The notes beneath the pieces are model-generated. The model did no database searches. It worked only from the letters and a program-made list of their open reading frames with translations, and had not been told where the DNA came from. This document shows positions 52,531 to 62,562 of a stretch of DNA of 64,000 nucleotides, one piece after another. The stretch comes from JASHVB01 sp963762885 (GTDB lineage: Bacteria; Pseudomonadota; Alphaproteobacteria; Acetobacterales; Acetobacteraceae). The stretch covers positions 1-64,000 of the forward strand of contig CAVXNH010000054.1 of the NCBI GenBank assembly GCA_963762885.1, read 5' to 3'. Position numbers and translations under genes: made by a program. Every line of letters starts with the position of its first letter. Position 1 is the first letter of the stretch.

Positions 52531-53953
52531 TCACGCTTCCCAGTCGCCCGGCCGGGCCTGCCGGAACAGCCGCAGCGACTGTACCACGGCGTGTCGTTGC
52601 GCCCCAGCATCCAGCGCCAGTCGGGCGCGAACGGCAGCATCACCCAGCACGGCACGCCCAGCGCGCCGGCGACATGCGCCACCGAGGTGTCCACCGTCAG
52701 CACCAGGTCGAGATTGGCGACCAGCGCCGCGGTCTCCGCGTAGTCCGTCAGCAGGAGGAAAAATCCGGCAGCCGCGGCTCGCTGGCGCGCGCGGTCCGAC
52801 CTGCAGGTTGACGCGCGCCACTCCCGCACACCGCGAGCAGGCGCGCCATCGGCATCCGGCGGCAGCGACCGCCGCCGGTCGTTCGAGTGCGCCGGATTGC
52901 CGCGCCCAGGCCAGCCCGATCTTCGCCCCGTCGCGGCAACCGCTCCCGCCATCGTGCCACCCGGGCCGGATCGGCGTGCAGGTAGCCGGCGAGCCGACGG
53001 GATCGTGTCCGGCGCGTCGCGAAGACGTGCGGCAGGCTCATCTGGTCGATCCAGGCGTCGTAGCGCGGCAGTGGGGCGTCCTTCGCCACCACCCGCACAC
53101 CTGGCAGCCTCGCCAGCAGCGGCAGCAGCGGCGGTTCGCAGGCCAGCACCGCCTGCCCGTCGCCCGCCACGATCAACGGCAGGTACCGCGCGAACTGCAT
53201 CGTATCCCCAGCCCCTGCTCTGCGTGCACGAGTATGATGCGGCCGGCCGGATCGTCGCCGGTCCAGACCGGGCCGGGCAGATCGACGAAGTCGCGGCGAA
53301 ACCGGTCGTGCCGCTTGCGCCACTCATAGGCGGCGAAGCCTCGCGCGAAGTCGCCCGCCAGCAGGGCGGCGGTGGCGAGGTTCCAGTGCGCCTGGACGAA
53401 GTCGGGGCGAAGCGCGATGGCGGCGTCGCATGCCGCGATCGGCCTCGGCCAGGCGGCCTCGCGAGGTCAGCACGAAGCCCAGGCTGGCATGGGCCTCAAC
53501 CAGCGCCGGGTCGCGCGCCAGCGCCGCGCGGATGTGGTGTTCCGCCGCGTCCAGGTCGTCGAGATCGGCACATGCATTGCCGAGATTGAGCTGTGACGGC
53601 GCGTGCGACGGATCGAGCGCCACGGCCCGGCGCAGCGCATCCCGGGCGGCGAGCGGCTGGCCGAGCGCGTTCAGCGCGGTGCCGCGGGCGAAGTGCAGTT
53701 CGGCATGGTTGGGCAGGAGCGCCAGTGCGACGTCGGCGGCCTCCAGCGTGCGTTGCGGCTGGCCCGCGGCCAGCAGGGCGCGCACCAGATTGACGTGCAC
53801 GCCCTCATGCGCCGGGAACGCGACCGCAGCCGCCGCCAGCGGCGCAACGGCCTGCGCTGCCTGACCGGCCCTGAGCAATCGCAGGCCCCGGAGGTAGAGC
53901 GCGTGAGGCTCAGGCGCGGTGGTGAACTCGGCGAATGCGGCGGCGACTGCCAT
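52531..53953 (-). CDS. TPR protein with glycosyltransferase-9-like C-terminus (multiple frameshifts)
   Basis: The N-terminal ~170 residues are tetratricopeptide repeats (LYLRGLRLLRAGQAAQAVAP, HFARGTALNALGQPLAARDA, LNLGNACADLDDLDAAEHHI). The following half (FAAYEWRKRHDRFRRDFVD, QGLGDTMQFARYLPLI, LRVVAKDAPLP-like, LVLTVDTSVAHVAGALGVPCWVML, DWRWMLGRNDTPWY) is the sugar-nucleotide fold of TPR-glycosyltransferase proteins. These pieces lie in three frames; at least four shifts are needed, one repaired by one G added to GGGG at 53206. The count is high, so it may be a pseudogene, but the residues stay conserved throughout. Confidence 0.7.
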
Positions 53954-54173
53954 GATCGCAGTGTCGCCGCTCCCAGGTTAAGCGAATGCTAAGCGGCCGA
54001 CGCCAGGATAAGGCACCCAATGGTGCGCCTGTTTTGCAGCCGAATTGTCAGGTTGTTTTACATCGGTTTAACGACCGGCCGCGCGCTGCGTCGTATCTGC
54101 TTGATTGGCAGCAATTTCTTTCAGTGGCACAATAATTGCGTAATGTGGGGATTGGTGCATGGAGGAACGGGTG

Positions 54174-54854
54174 ATGCAACAGCGCCTGCTTGCCGCCGGA
54201 ACGATCATCGCGCTTGGCCTGGCCAGCCACGCGCAGGCCGCAACCTTCAGCGCGGTCGGCGACTTCTCCCTGGCCGCAAATCCGAACGGCGTATGGAGCT
54301 ATCTCTACGTGGTTCCCGGCCCCACCACCGAGTCGCTGACGCAGAACTGCAGTATTGCTGGGGAAGCCTGCTGGTGGAACGGCGGAGGCATCCCGAATTC
54401 GGTCGTCATCGCGAAGAACACGACCAACGCCAACAACTCGTTTGCCGACGTCGTCCAGCCGCCCAGCGTGCTGGCCATGGATCCCGAAAGCAATACCGTG
54501 GTCCTGCGCTTCACCGCACCCTGGGCCGGCATCTACTCGATCAGCGGCGATTTCACCGGCATCGCCACGGATAATAATCCGCATCCGGTTGCGATCCTGG
54601 ACAACGGCACATCGGTCTACAGCAGGTACCGATCTCGAGCTACGCGCAGGACGACGCCTTCAACGTGACCGAAACCCTCGCGGCCGGGGACACGATCGAC
54701 TTCCAGGTCCTGACGGGAAGCGCCGGCTGCAGCTACTGCCAGCTTACCACAGGCCTCGACGCCACGATCAGCGCGCCCGAGCCGGCCTCGCTCGCTTTAC
54801 TCGCCGGCGGGCTGACCCGGCCTGCTATTCAGTTGCCGCCGTCGGCGCGCGTAG
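54174..54854 (+). CDS. PEP-CTERM sorting-domain protein (two frameshifts)
   Basis: A secreted protein of about 225 residues. GGAGG is seven bases before the ATG, and a signal peptide (LLAAGTIIALGLASHAQA) follows. The mature part is a beta-rich domain with four cysteines. The frame shifts near 54625 (to YAQDDAFNVTETLAAGDTID) and again at CCC 54816-54818; removing one C gives PEPASLALLAGGLTGLLFSC plus RRRRA and a stop, a classic PEP-CTERM signal (PEP box, helix, basic end) for exosortase processing. No exosortase is in the window. The perfect recovery of the motif shows the frameshift is recent or an error. Confidence 0.75.
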
Positions 54855-54910
54855 CACAACGCGCGTCAACCGAGTGCCGGCAGCCGGGCGTTCGCATCTC
54901 CCTCACCCGG

Positions 54911-54932
54911 CCTCTCCCGCGAGCGGGAGAGG
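54911..54932. terminator. 10-bp-stem hairpin between convergent genes
   Basis: CCTCTCCCGC and GCGGGAGAGG form a near-loopless palindrome between the PEP-CTERM gene and the convergent ugd. No T-run. It could terminate both transcripts and is the same unit as in the 40.4-kb repeat. Confidence 0.45.
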
Positions 54933-54939
54933 GGTAACT

Positions 54940-56248
54940 TCACGGGCGGCCAATGCCGTGATACTCGAACCCCGCCTGGCGCATCGCGATCGGGTCGTAG
55001 ACGTTGCGCAAATCCACCAGCACCCGCCCGCGCATCGCGTCGCGCAGCTTCGCTGGCGACAGCGCCCGAAACTCGTTCCACTCGGTGATCACCACCAGCG
55101 CATCGGCCCCGGCCACGGCATCCGGCGCATCGCGGCAATACGCGACCGATTCCGGTAGCACCCCGCGCGCCTGATCCATCCCCTCCGGGTCGAACGCGCG
55201 GATCGTCGCACCGTCCCCGGCCAGCCGCGACAACGATGGAGATCGACGGCGAATCGCGCATATCGTCGGTCTCCGGCTTGAACGTCAGTCCAAACACCGC
55301 AATCGTCTTGCCGCGCACCGAGCCGCCGCAGGCGTTGATAACCCGCATCGCCATGCTGGACTTGCGCGCGTCGTTCACCGCGACGGTGGCCTCCACCAGC
55401 CGCGACGGCGCGCCATAATCCAGCGCGGTGCGCATCAGCGCCAGCGTGTCCTTGGGGAAGCAGGAGCCGCCATAGCCCGGCCCCGGATGCAAAAACTTCC
55501 GCCCGATCCGGCCATCCAGGCCGATGCCGCGCGCCACGTCGTGCACGTCCGCGCCGACCTTCTCGCACAAATCCGCCATCTCGTTGATGAAGGTGACCTT
55601 CATCGCCAGGAAGGCGTTGGCGGCATACTTCGTGAGCTCCGCGGTCTCGATGCCGGTGAACACGATCGGCGCCTCGATCAGGTAAGCGGCCGGTAGAGTA
55701 ACCGCAGCACGTCCCGCGCGCGGTCGGTTTCGGCGCCGATCACCACCCGGTCCGGCCGCATGAAATCGCCGATCGCATTGCCTTCCCGCAGGAATTCCGG
55801 GTTGGAGGCGACGTCGAACTCCAGATCCGGCCGGGCGGAGCGGACGATTTCTGCGATGCGCCGGCCGGTGCCGACCGGCACCGTGGATTTGGTGACGATC
55901 ACCGCGTATCCGGTCATCGCCCGCGCCACCTGTTCCGCCGCGGCATAGACATAGGTGAGGTCGGCGTGGCCATCGCCCCGGCGTGTGGGGGTGCCGACCG
56001 CGAGGAAGATCGCCTCCGCCCCGTGCACCGCCTCGGACAGGTCGCCGGTGAACGCCAGCCGGCCGGCGGCGACATTCTCGGCCACCAGCTTGTCGAGGCC
56101 CGGCTCGTAGATCGGCACCCGCCCGCTGTGCAGCGCGGCCAGCTTCCTGCGCATCGACCTCCACCACGGTGACGTCGATGCCGAATTCGGCAAAGCAGGC
56201 GCCGGAAACCAGGCCAACATAGCCGCCGCCGATCATTGCAATGCGCAC
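54940..56248 (-). CDS. ugd: UDP-glucose 6-dehydrogenase (three frameshifts)
   Basis: Converts UDP-glucose to UDP-glucuronate with NAD+. The NAD motif MRIAMIGGGYVGLVSGACFAEFG starts it; later come YEPGLDKLVAENV, VIVTKSTVPVGTGR, SNPEFLREGNAIGDF and the catalytic cysteine in GYGGSCFPKDTLAL, followed by GLTFKPETDDMRDSPS and a UDP-binding C-terminal domain. These parts are in three alternating frames with breaks near 56155, 55683 and 55230; the second is repaired by one extra T in a TT pair. All motifs are complete, so sequencing errors are more probable than decay. It supports a role in surface polysaccharide precursors. Confidence 0.85.
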
Positions 56249-56321
56249 GTGTGAGGCTCCTTACGCGGATGGGAAGCGATAAAGCACAGCGCAGGGAGCC
56301 GATGCCAGCGTCGTTCCGGGG

Positions 56322-57053
56322 TCACCCTGCCAGCGATCGGCCGATCAGCGCCGCCGCCAGGAGCGACAAGACCACAAGAGCAGTTAACCGATGGTATTCA
56401 GGCGGGGCCCGGTCGAACGCCCAGGTACCCAGAGCCGACCCCACCAGCATCACCGGGATCGAGGCAACCGACCAGACCAGCACCTCCCGGTCCACCAATC
56501 CCCTGGCCGCCATCGGGATCGCGGTCACCACCGCGGCAAACAGGAAGTAGACGATGGAGGACGCGCGCACCACCGCCGCCCCATGCGACAGCGCCATCAG
56601 GTAGACGACTACGGGCGGGCCGCCCATCGACGCCAGGCCGTTCATCACGCCGGACACCAGCCCGGCGGCCAAGGTTACCAGGCGTGACGGCCGCCGCGGC
56701 AGGAGCACGCGCCGCCACAGCACCACCACCGACAGCGCGATCAGCAGCCCGATCGCCAGCCGCACGCCATTGGCTGGGACCTCGGTCAGTATGAGCAAGC
56801 CGACCGGGATCCCCAGCACGAGGCCCGGCGCCAGCCCCAACACGGCGCGCCAGTCGGTGATCCGCCAAGCCGTGCGCAGCCCGGACAGGCCGACCAGCAC
56901 CTGCAACACCGTGACGAACGGCACCACCTTGGTCGGTGGCAGGGCCAGGGTGAGCAGGGGAACCGCCGCCAGCCCGAACCCGAAGCCGGTGAAGCCCCGC
57001 AGGACCGACGCCGCCAGCACGCCGAGCACGGCGATCAGCAGGGGGACGGGCAT
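56322..57053 (-). CDS. TauE/SafE-family sulfite/organosulfur exporter
   Basis: A 243-residue membrane protein with eight predicted helices in two repeats. The FTGFGFGLAAVPLLTLALPP segment near the N-terminus and SGVMNGLASMGGPPVVVYLM near residue 135 are the paired signature motifs of the family. Members export sulfite, sulfoacetate or similar anions. The gene lies downstream of nusG in the same direction, where rplK would be expected in most bacteria. It could be read from the secE-nusG transcript but is 119 bases away. Confidence 0.8.
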   Translation of the reverse strand: MPVPLLIAVLGVLAASVLRGFTGFGFGLAAVPLLTLALPPTKVVPFVTVLQVLVGLSGLRTAWRITDWRAVLGLAPGLVLGIPVGLLILTEVPANGVRLAIGLLIALSVVVLWRRVLLPRRPSRLVTLAAGLVSGVMNGLASMGGPPVVVYLMALSHGAAVVRASSIVYFLFAAVVTAIPMAARGLVDREVLVWSVASIPVMLVGSALGTWAFDRAPPEYHRLTALVVLSLLAAALIGRSLAG

Positions 57054-57172
57054 GGTCCTCTGTTCCTTACCGGTCCACCGGCATCGCCACCACGCCCCGC
57101 GCCATGGCCGCCCACCACGCGGCGCACACCAGCCATCGCGATTGCAGCGGCGCTGAGCCAGAGCCCTCGGGT

Positions 57173-57703
57173 TCAGACCTTCTCGACCTGGCCGTATTCC
57201 AGCTCGACCGGCGTAGACCGCCCGAAAATCGACACCGACACCTTCACCCGGCCCTTCTCCTCGTCCACTTCCTCCACCGTGCCATTGAAGCTGGTGAACG
57301 GGCCGTCCGCCACACGCACTTGCTCGCCGATCTCGAACAGCACCGCCGGACGCGGACGCTCCACGCCTTCCGCGGTCTGCTTCATGATCCGCTCGGCCTC
57401 GGCGTCGCTGATCGGCGAGGGCTTGGTGCGGCTACCGAGGAAGCCGGTGACCTTGGGGGTGTTCTTCACCAGGTGCCAGGCGTCGTCCGTCAGGTCCATC
57501 TTCACCAGCACGTAGCCGGGGAAGAACTTATGCTCCGCGTTGACCTTCTGGCCGCGGCGCATCTCCACCACTTGCTCCGACGGGACCAGCACCTCGTCGA
57601 ACTGTTCGCCCAGCCCCTTCTGCGCCGCCTGCTCTTTGATCTGCTGGGCGATCTTCTTCTCGAAACCGGAATAGACGTGCACGACATACCAGCGCTTGGC
57701 CAT
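57173..57703 (-). CDS. nusG: Transcription termination/antitermination factor NusG
   Basis: A 176-residue NusG with both domains: the NGN domain opens MAKRWYVVHVYSGFEKKIAQ and contains KFFPGYVLVKMDLTDDAWH and TPKVTGFLGS; the C-terminal KOW domain reads FEIGEQVRVADGPFTSFNGTVEEVDEEKGRVKVSVSIFGR. It binds RNA polymerase and links it to Rho or the ribosome. It lies 12 bases downstream of secE. Start and length are typical. Confidence 0.96.
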   Translation of the reverse strand: MAKRWYVVHVYSGFEKKIAQQIKEQAAQKGLGEQFDEVLVPSEQVVEMRRGQKVNAEHKFFPGYVLVKMDLTDDAWHLVKNTPKVTGFLGSRTKPSPISDAEAERIMKQTAEGVERPRPAVLFEIGEQVRVADGPFTSFNGTVEEVDEEKGRVKVSVSIFGRSTPVELEYGQVEKV

Positions 57704-57715
57704 GATCCGAAATCC

Positions 57716-57913
57716 CTATGAGCCGCTTGCGCCGAACAGCATGCGCACCGCGACGCCGATGACCTGGTCGACCGTGAAGAAAAAGATAGCCGCGATCGAC
57801 ACCATGAGGAACACCAGCCCGGTGGTGACCAGCGTCTCCCTGCGGCTCGGCCAGGTGACCTTGGCCACCTCGCTCCTCACCTCGCGCACGAATTTCGCCG
57901 GATCAAACGCCAC
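57716..57913 (-). CDS. secE: Preprotein translocase subunit SecE
   Basis: A 65-residue single-helix protein. The amphipathic FVREVRSEVAKVTWPSRRETL segment is the hallmark of SecE, followed by the membrane helix VTTGLVFLMVSIAAIFFFTVDQVI. It is an essential part of the SecYEG channel. It has the standard position between tRNA-Trp and nusG. Confidence 0.95.
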   Translation of the reverse strand: MAFDPAKFVREVRSEVAKVTWPSRRETLVTTGLVFLMVSIAAIFFFTVDQVIGVAVRMLFGASGS

Positions 57914-57972
57914 GCTGACGACACTCCAACCAGAAAGACCTGCGGAAAACGCCGCAACGAGCCGCGCGGCGC

Positions 57973-58049
57973 TGGCAGGGGTGGCAGGTCTCGAACCTGC
58001 AACCTCCGGTTTTGGAGACCGGCGCTCTAGCCAATTGAGCTACACCCCT
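57973..58049 (-). tRNA. tRNA-Trp (CCA anticodon)
   Basis: A 77-nt cloverleaf with an AGGGGTG acceptor strand pairing with CACCCCT, anticodon loop CTCCAAA giving CCA, T-arm GGTTCGAGACC and an encoded CCA end. Its place directly upstream of secE-nusG is conserved across proteobacteria. Confidence 0.95.
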
Positions 58050-58152
58050 GCACGGTGGGCGGGCCAGGAGCCAGGGTGATACCACCGAAGCACGCGCGCG
58101 CAGGGGGCGTAAAAAGAATGTGGGCGGCGCGGTGTCAAGGGGCAGGAGTAGG

Positions 58153-60509
58153 CTAGGGGGCTTTGCCCCCTGGACCCCCAGCAAAGGCAGAGCCTTTGCA
58201 ATCCATCCGTTTGGAGTCGCCGGGACGGGAGGAGCCCCTTGGTCTTCCACGTAGCGCCTGCCACACACGGTGCGCCGACGCCGGCATATCCAGTTCTGTG
58301 ATCCCCGCCGGCCGCAGCGCGTCCAGCACCGCGTTCATCGCCGCCGGCAGCGCGCCCGTGGTGCCCGCCTCGCCGGCGCCCTTGACCCCGAGCGGGTTGT
58401 TCGGCGACGGCACGCAACAATCGCCAATGCTGAACCGCGTCAGCATGTCGGCCCGCGGCATCGCGTAATCCACGAACGAGCCGGTCAGCAACTGCCCGTC
58501 CGCATCGTAGACGCAGAGTTCCCCCAACACCTGCCCCAGCCCCTGAAACATGCCGCCGAGGATCTGGCCCTCCAGCAGCACGGGACTGATCACCACCCCG
58601 CAATCGTCGATGGCAGTGTAGCGCACCACCTCGGTCACGCCGGTTTCCGGATCGATCTCGACCTCCGCGACATGCGCGCCGGACGGGAAGGCGCGGTTCG
58701 CCGCCAGTCCCGTCGTGGTGTCCAGCGCGCCATCGCCGGCCAGCGCCATCAGTTCGATCGTCCGGTCGGTGCCGGCCACCCGGAACACCCCCTCGGCGAA
58801 TTCGATGTCGGCCACCGCGGCTTCCAGCGCATCCGCCGCCAGCGCGCGGCCTTTCTCCACGACCTCCCGTGCCGCTACCAGGCTCGCTGCGCCGTGCGAC
58901 ATCATCGAGCGGGATGCGAACGCGCCGCCGCCGACCAGCACCGGCCCCGCGGGATCGCCGGCCGACAGCCGCACCCGCGCCGGGTCGATCTGCAACACGC
59001 GGGCGACGATTTCGGGATACAGCGTCTCGTGCCCCTGGCCGTTCGAGGTGACGACGGTGTGCAGCACCACCCCGCCATCCGGCTCGAAGGTGATCGCGAC
59101 CTCATCCTTCGGCACCACGCCACCGGAGGGCTCCACGAACACGGCGCAGCCGATGCCGCGCAGCTTGCCGCGGGCGGCGGCCTCGGCGCGGCGGGGGAGA
59201 ATCCGTCCCAGTCGGCCTCCGCCAACGCCCGGTCCAGCCCGGCGCAGTAGTCGCCGCTGTCGTACTCCGCGACGACGGCGCCGGTCGGCAGCCGGTAGGG
59301 GAACGCCTCGCGCGGAATGAGATTGCGGCGGCGCAACTCGATCCGGTCGATGCCGGTCCGCAGCGCCGCCTCGTCCACCAGCCGCTCGACGATATACGCC
59401 ATGTCCGGCCGGCCCGCGCCGCGATACGCGGTGATCGGCACCGCGTTGGTGAGCGCCAGCCGATGGCGGCCATAGACCGCCGGGACACGGTAGCAGCCGG
59501 TGCACATGGTCGCCGGGTTGAGCGAATTGATCAGCGGGCCGGTGGCGACCGGATGCGCGCCCTGATCGGCAAGCCATTCGTGCCGCAGCGCGAGGAATTT
59601 TCCGTCGGCGTCCAGCGCCAGGGCGCCGGTCAGCACCAAGCCGCGCCCGTGGTAGTCGGACAGGAACGTCTCGCTCCGCGTGGCGACCCATTTCACCGGT
59701 CGCCCCGTCACCCGCGCGGCCAGCGCCAGCGCGCCATGTTCCGGATACGCCGGGCCTCGGATACCGAAGCCACCGCCGACATCCTGCGCGCGGATGCGAA
59801 TATGCTCTGGCGGCAAGCCGCTTTGCGCGGCCAGGCTGTCGCGCATCGCGGTCATGCCCTGCGTGCTGGTCCACAGATCCAGCGTCTCGCCATCCCACTG
59901 GGCGAGCGCCGCCTTCGGCTCCATCGGGTTGCCCGCCACCCGGCCACTGGTCAGCGTCAGCCGCACCACATACGCGGCGACGGCGAAGGCGGCGGCGGTC
60001 GCGGCCTCATCGCCATGGTCGAAATCGAAGCAGAGGTTGCCCGGCACGGACTGGTGGATGACCGGCGCGCCCGGAGCGAGCGCCTCCACCGCATCCGTCA
60101 CGGCTTCAAGCGCTTCGTAGTCCACCACGATTTGCTCCGCCGCATCCTGGGCCTGGTGCGCCGTCGCAGCCACCACCAGCGCGACCGGCTCCCCCACAAA
60201 GCGGACGCGATCGGTCGCCAGCGCCGGACGCGGCGGCACACGCAGCGCCTCGCCGCGGCCCTTCACCGGCATCATCGCTGCTCCCTTGTCGAAGCCGGCG
60301 GCGACGGCATCCGCACCGGTCAGCACCGCCAGCACGCCGGGTGCGGCCCGCGCGGCGCTTGTGTCGATCGAGCGAATGACAGCATGGGCTCGATCGGCGC
60401 GCAGGAAGGCCGCGTGCACCTGATCGGGCCGGTTCCAATCCGCGGTGTACCGCCCCTGGCCGGTCAGCAGCCGGCCGTCCTCCCGGCGTCCCTTGAACGC
60501 ACCCTCCAC
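58153..60509 (-). CDS. Xanthine dehydrogenase-family molybdopterin subunit (CoxL-like, one frameshift)
   Basis: A molybdenum hydroxylase large subunit of ~785 residues. It begins MEGAFKGRREDGRLLTGQGR, shows NPMEPKAALAQWDGETLDLW, GGGFGIRGPAYPEHGALALA and ITAYRGAGRPDMAYI, and in the second half NGQGHETLYPEIVARVL, GGGAFASRSM and the catalytic Glu in VKGAGEAGTTGALPA. The halves are separated by a frameshift at a GGGGG run (59193-59197); one more base restores it. No small or FAD subunit is adjacent, so it is a solitary large subunit or its partners are remote. Its last ~20 residues come from a hairpin repeat. Confidence 0.85.
58155..58199. repeat. Tandem hairpins at the 3' end of the molybdenum hydroxylase gene
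   Basis: Two palindromes, AGGGGGCTTTGCCCCCT (58155-58171) and GCAAAGGCAGAGCCTTTGC (58181-58199), lie nine bases apart. They look like an intergenic repeat or terminator, but the coding frame runs through them to its stop. Confidence 0.6.
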
Positions 60510-60565
60510 CGTATTGGTCTCCCGCTGCTGGCCCAGTCGAAGATCCGCCGACCGTGTAAGAGCCC

Positions 60566-60735
60566 CTATCCTGGGAGCGTATCAAGCAAGAGGCGTGCGG
60601 CGCGCAAATCCACCGTCCCCGAGCCTTCTGTGAACCGGCCGAAGACCGGCGCCAGCATCTGCCTCGCCGCGTTGCTGCGACCCGGGGCCATCCGCAGGCG
60701 AGGCAGCAAAACACGCTTCAGCTTCACGCGGTGAC
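60566..60735 (-). pseudogene. C-terminal remnant of a TPR/ATPase-linked nucleotide cyclase-type protein
   Basis: A short stretch ending RQMLAPVFGRFTEGSGTVDL and then RAARLLLDTLPG matches the characteristic end (LLAPVYGWFTEGFDTxDLKEAK type) of large bacterial proteins that join an adenylate/guanylate cyclase domain, an AAA-like ATPase and TPR repeats. Upstream the frame falls apart within about 20 residues, so nothing but the tail is left. Confidence 0.5.
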
Positions 60736-60898
60736 CGTCCGCAAGGCGTTTGGCGCTTCGCGGGCAATGTCGGAGTTGGCCGTAGGGCTGAGCCGTCAGG
60801 ATCGCGAGACCAGCGTTGCGATCCTCACGCTTCGATCCCGGTCGCTGTGACCTTTCAAGAGTTCGCAGAAGTCGTACCGCAGCACCAGGATCGCGCCA

Positions 60899-62073
60899 CT
60901 AGAACTCATACTCCGGCCCATCGACATACCGGAACCGCTCCAGCGCATCGCCACGCAACGAGAACCCGAGGCCCGGCCGGTCAGGCGCATGCACCATGCC
61001 GTCCGGCCGTATGTCGAAGGGCTCGTTGAACTAGCTCCCACATCATCGGCATGTAGCCTTGCGTCACCTCCAGGATGTGGCAGTTTGCCGCCGCCATCGC
61101 GACGTGAATGCTCGCCGCGAACAGCACCCCGCTGCCCCAGGCATGCGGCGCCAGACGCACCCCGTGCGCCGAGGTCAGCGCCGCGATGCGCCGTATCTCC
61201 GTCATGCCACCGGCGCGCGCGACATCCGGCTGGGCGATATCCAGCGCGCGGCGATCCAGCAAGTCGACGAAGTCGAACCGCGTGAACTCGCGCTCACCCG
61301 AGGCGATGGGGATGGTCGTCGAACGGCGCACCTCCGCCTGGCCGGCGTGATCGTCCGGCGTCACCGGCTCCTCGAACCAGGCGATGTCGTATTGTTCCAG
61401 TTCCCTGGCCAGCTTGATCGCGGTCGAGACCTCCAGCGAGCCATGCGCGTCGATCATCAGTTCGACATTCGGGCCAATCCCGCGGCGCGCCGCCTTCACC
61501 CGGCGCACGCAGTTAGCGATGGAGAACCCGTCACGCCCGACCACGCGCATTTTGCAGGCGGTGAAGCCCTTGGCGGCATAGCCCGCGAGTTCTGCCTCGG
61601 CCTCGTCGCCTGGCGCCCAGCCGCCGCTGGCGTAGCCTCGCATCGAGCTGCGCACCGCGCCGAGCGCCTGGTACAGCGGAATGCCGAGCGCCTGCGCCTT
61701 GGCGTCCCACACCGCGATGTCGACGCCGGAGATCGCTTCCATGATGACGCCCCGCCGCCGGCTTTCGTCGGCCTGCGTCACGCCGCGCTCCAGCGCCGGC
61801 TTGCTGCGCGAGCCGTTATACATCTTCTCGATAGATGCGTTCGGAGAACATCGGGTCCTCGCCGACGCATTCCGGCGCGAGTTCGTGTTCGACGATGGCA
61901 GCAACGATCGGCGGCGTTCCAAGCGCCGCGCCGATGCCGGTGATCCCGTTGTCGGTCTCGACCCGAATCAGTGTCGCGTCGCTTTTCACCTTGGTTCCGA
62001 GGTCGGTGCGGTGACGTTTCTCCACCGGAACCGGCGCCGACATCGGAATGGCGGACACTCTGATGATTTTCAT
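60899..62073 (-). CDS. Mandelate racemase/muconate lactonizing enzyme-family protein (two frameshifts)
   Basis: Enolase-superfamily enzyme of about 390 residues that abstracts a proton alpha to a carboxylate, typically in sugar-acid dehydration or racemisation. It begins MKIIRVSAIPMSAPVP; the barrel has KGFTACKMRVVGRDG (candidate base), the three metal ligands LMIDAHGS, WFEEPVTPDDH and IASGEREFT, and the general base region LAPHAWGSGV. The first 80 residues and the last ~45 (FDIRPDGMVHAPDRPGLGF ... YVDGPEYEF) are in other frames, breaks near 61828 and 61035. All active-site parts are kept. Substrate unknown. Confidence 0.8.
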
Positions 62074-62311
62074 GGACTGATGCTTCCCTGGACAGCTGCC
62101 TCGTTGTCACGCGACCCTATCCCCGATTCCCCGGCATTGCGAGGCGCGTAGCACCGAAGCAATGACAAGATAGGTAGGAACCCGTCTGGACCGGCGCTGA
62201 CCGGGATGTGACTCCCGACGCGTCCCGCGCCCCGCCACCGCCACAGTCCGGCCACCGCAAGACCGCGGTTGCTGCCAAACTGGAGGGCATCACAGCCGAA
62301 AGGCGTTCAAC

Positions 62312-62488
62312 ATGGGACTGCTTCTGCTGATCCTGGTCATCTTCCTGCTGTTCGGCGGGGGTGGCTATTACGGCTATCGCTCGGGCTATTTCGGCGGCGC
62401 CCATTATGGCGGCGGGCTTGGCCTGATCGTTCTGATCCTGGTGCTGTTCCTGATATTTGGCGGCCTGGGGCACCATTACCCCTACTGA
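62312..62488 (+). CDS. Small Gly-rich double-helix membrane protein (DUF3309-like)
   Basis: A 58-residue protein: helix LLLILVIFLLFGG, a Gly/Tyr-rich loop (GGYYGYRSGYFGGAHYGGGL) and helix GLIVLILVLFLIFGGL, ending HHYPY. The architecture is that of small DUF3309-type hydrophobic proteins of alphaproteobacteria, which have no known function. AAGGCG six bases before the ATG may be a weak ribosome-binding site. It stands alone between two minus-strand genes. Confidence 0.6.
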   Translation: MGLLLLILVIFLLFGGGGYYGYRSGYFGGAHYGGGLGLIVLILVLFLIFGGLGHHYPY

Positions 62489-62562
62489 TCCCGGCCGTCG
62501 TGGCTTGAGACTGGCTCTCGCGCATACTTCCCTTCTCCTCACGGGAAGGAGAGTTTGCCGCG

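Noticed and set aside
59463..60734. A 423-residue plus-strand frame
   Set aside because: Antisense to the CoxL-like gene; no conserved residues.
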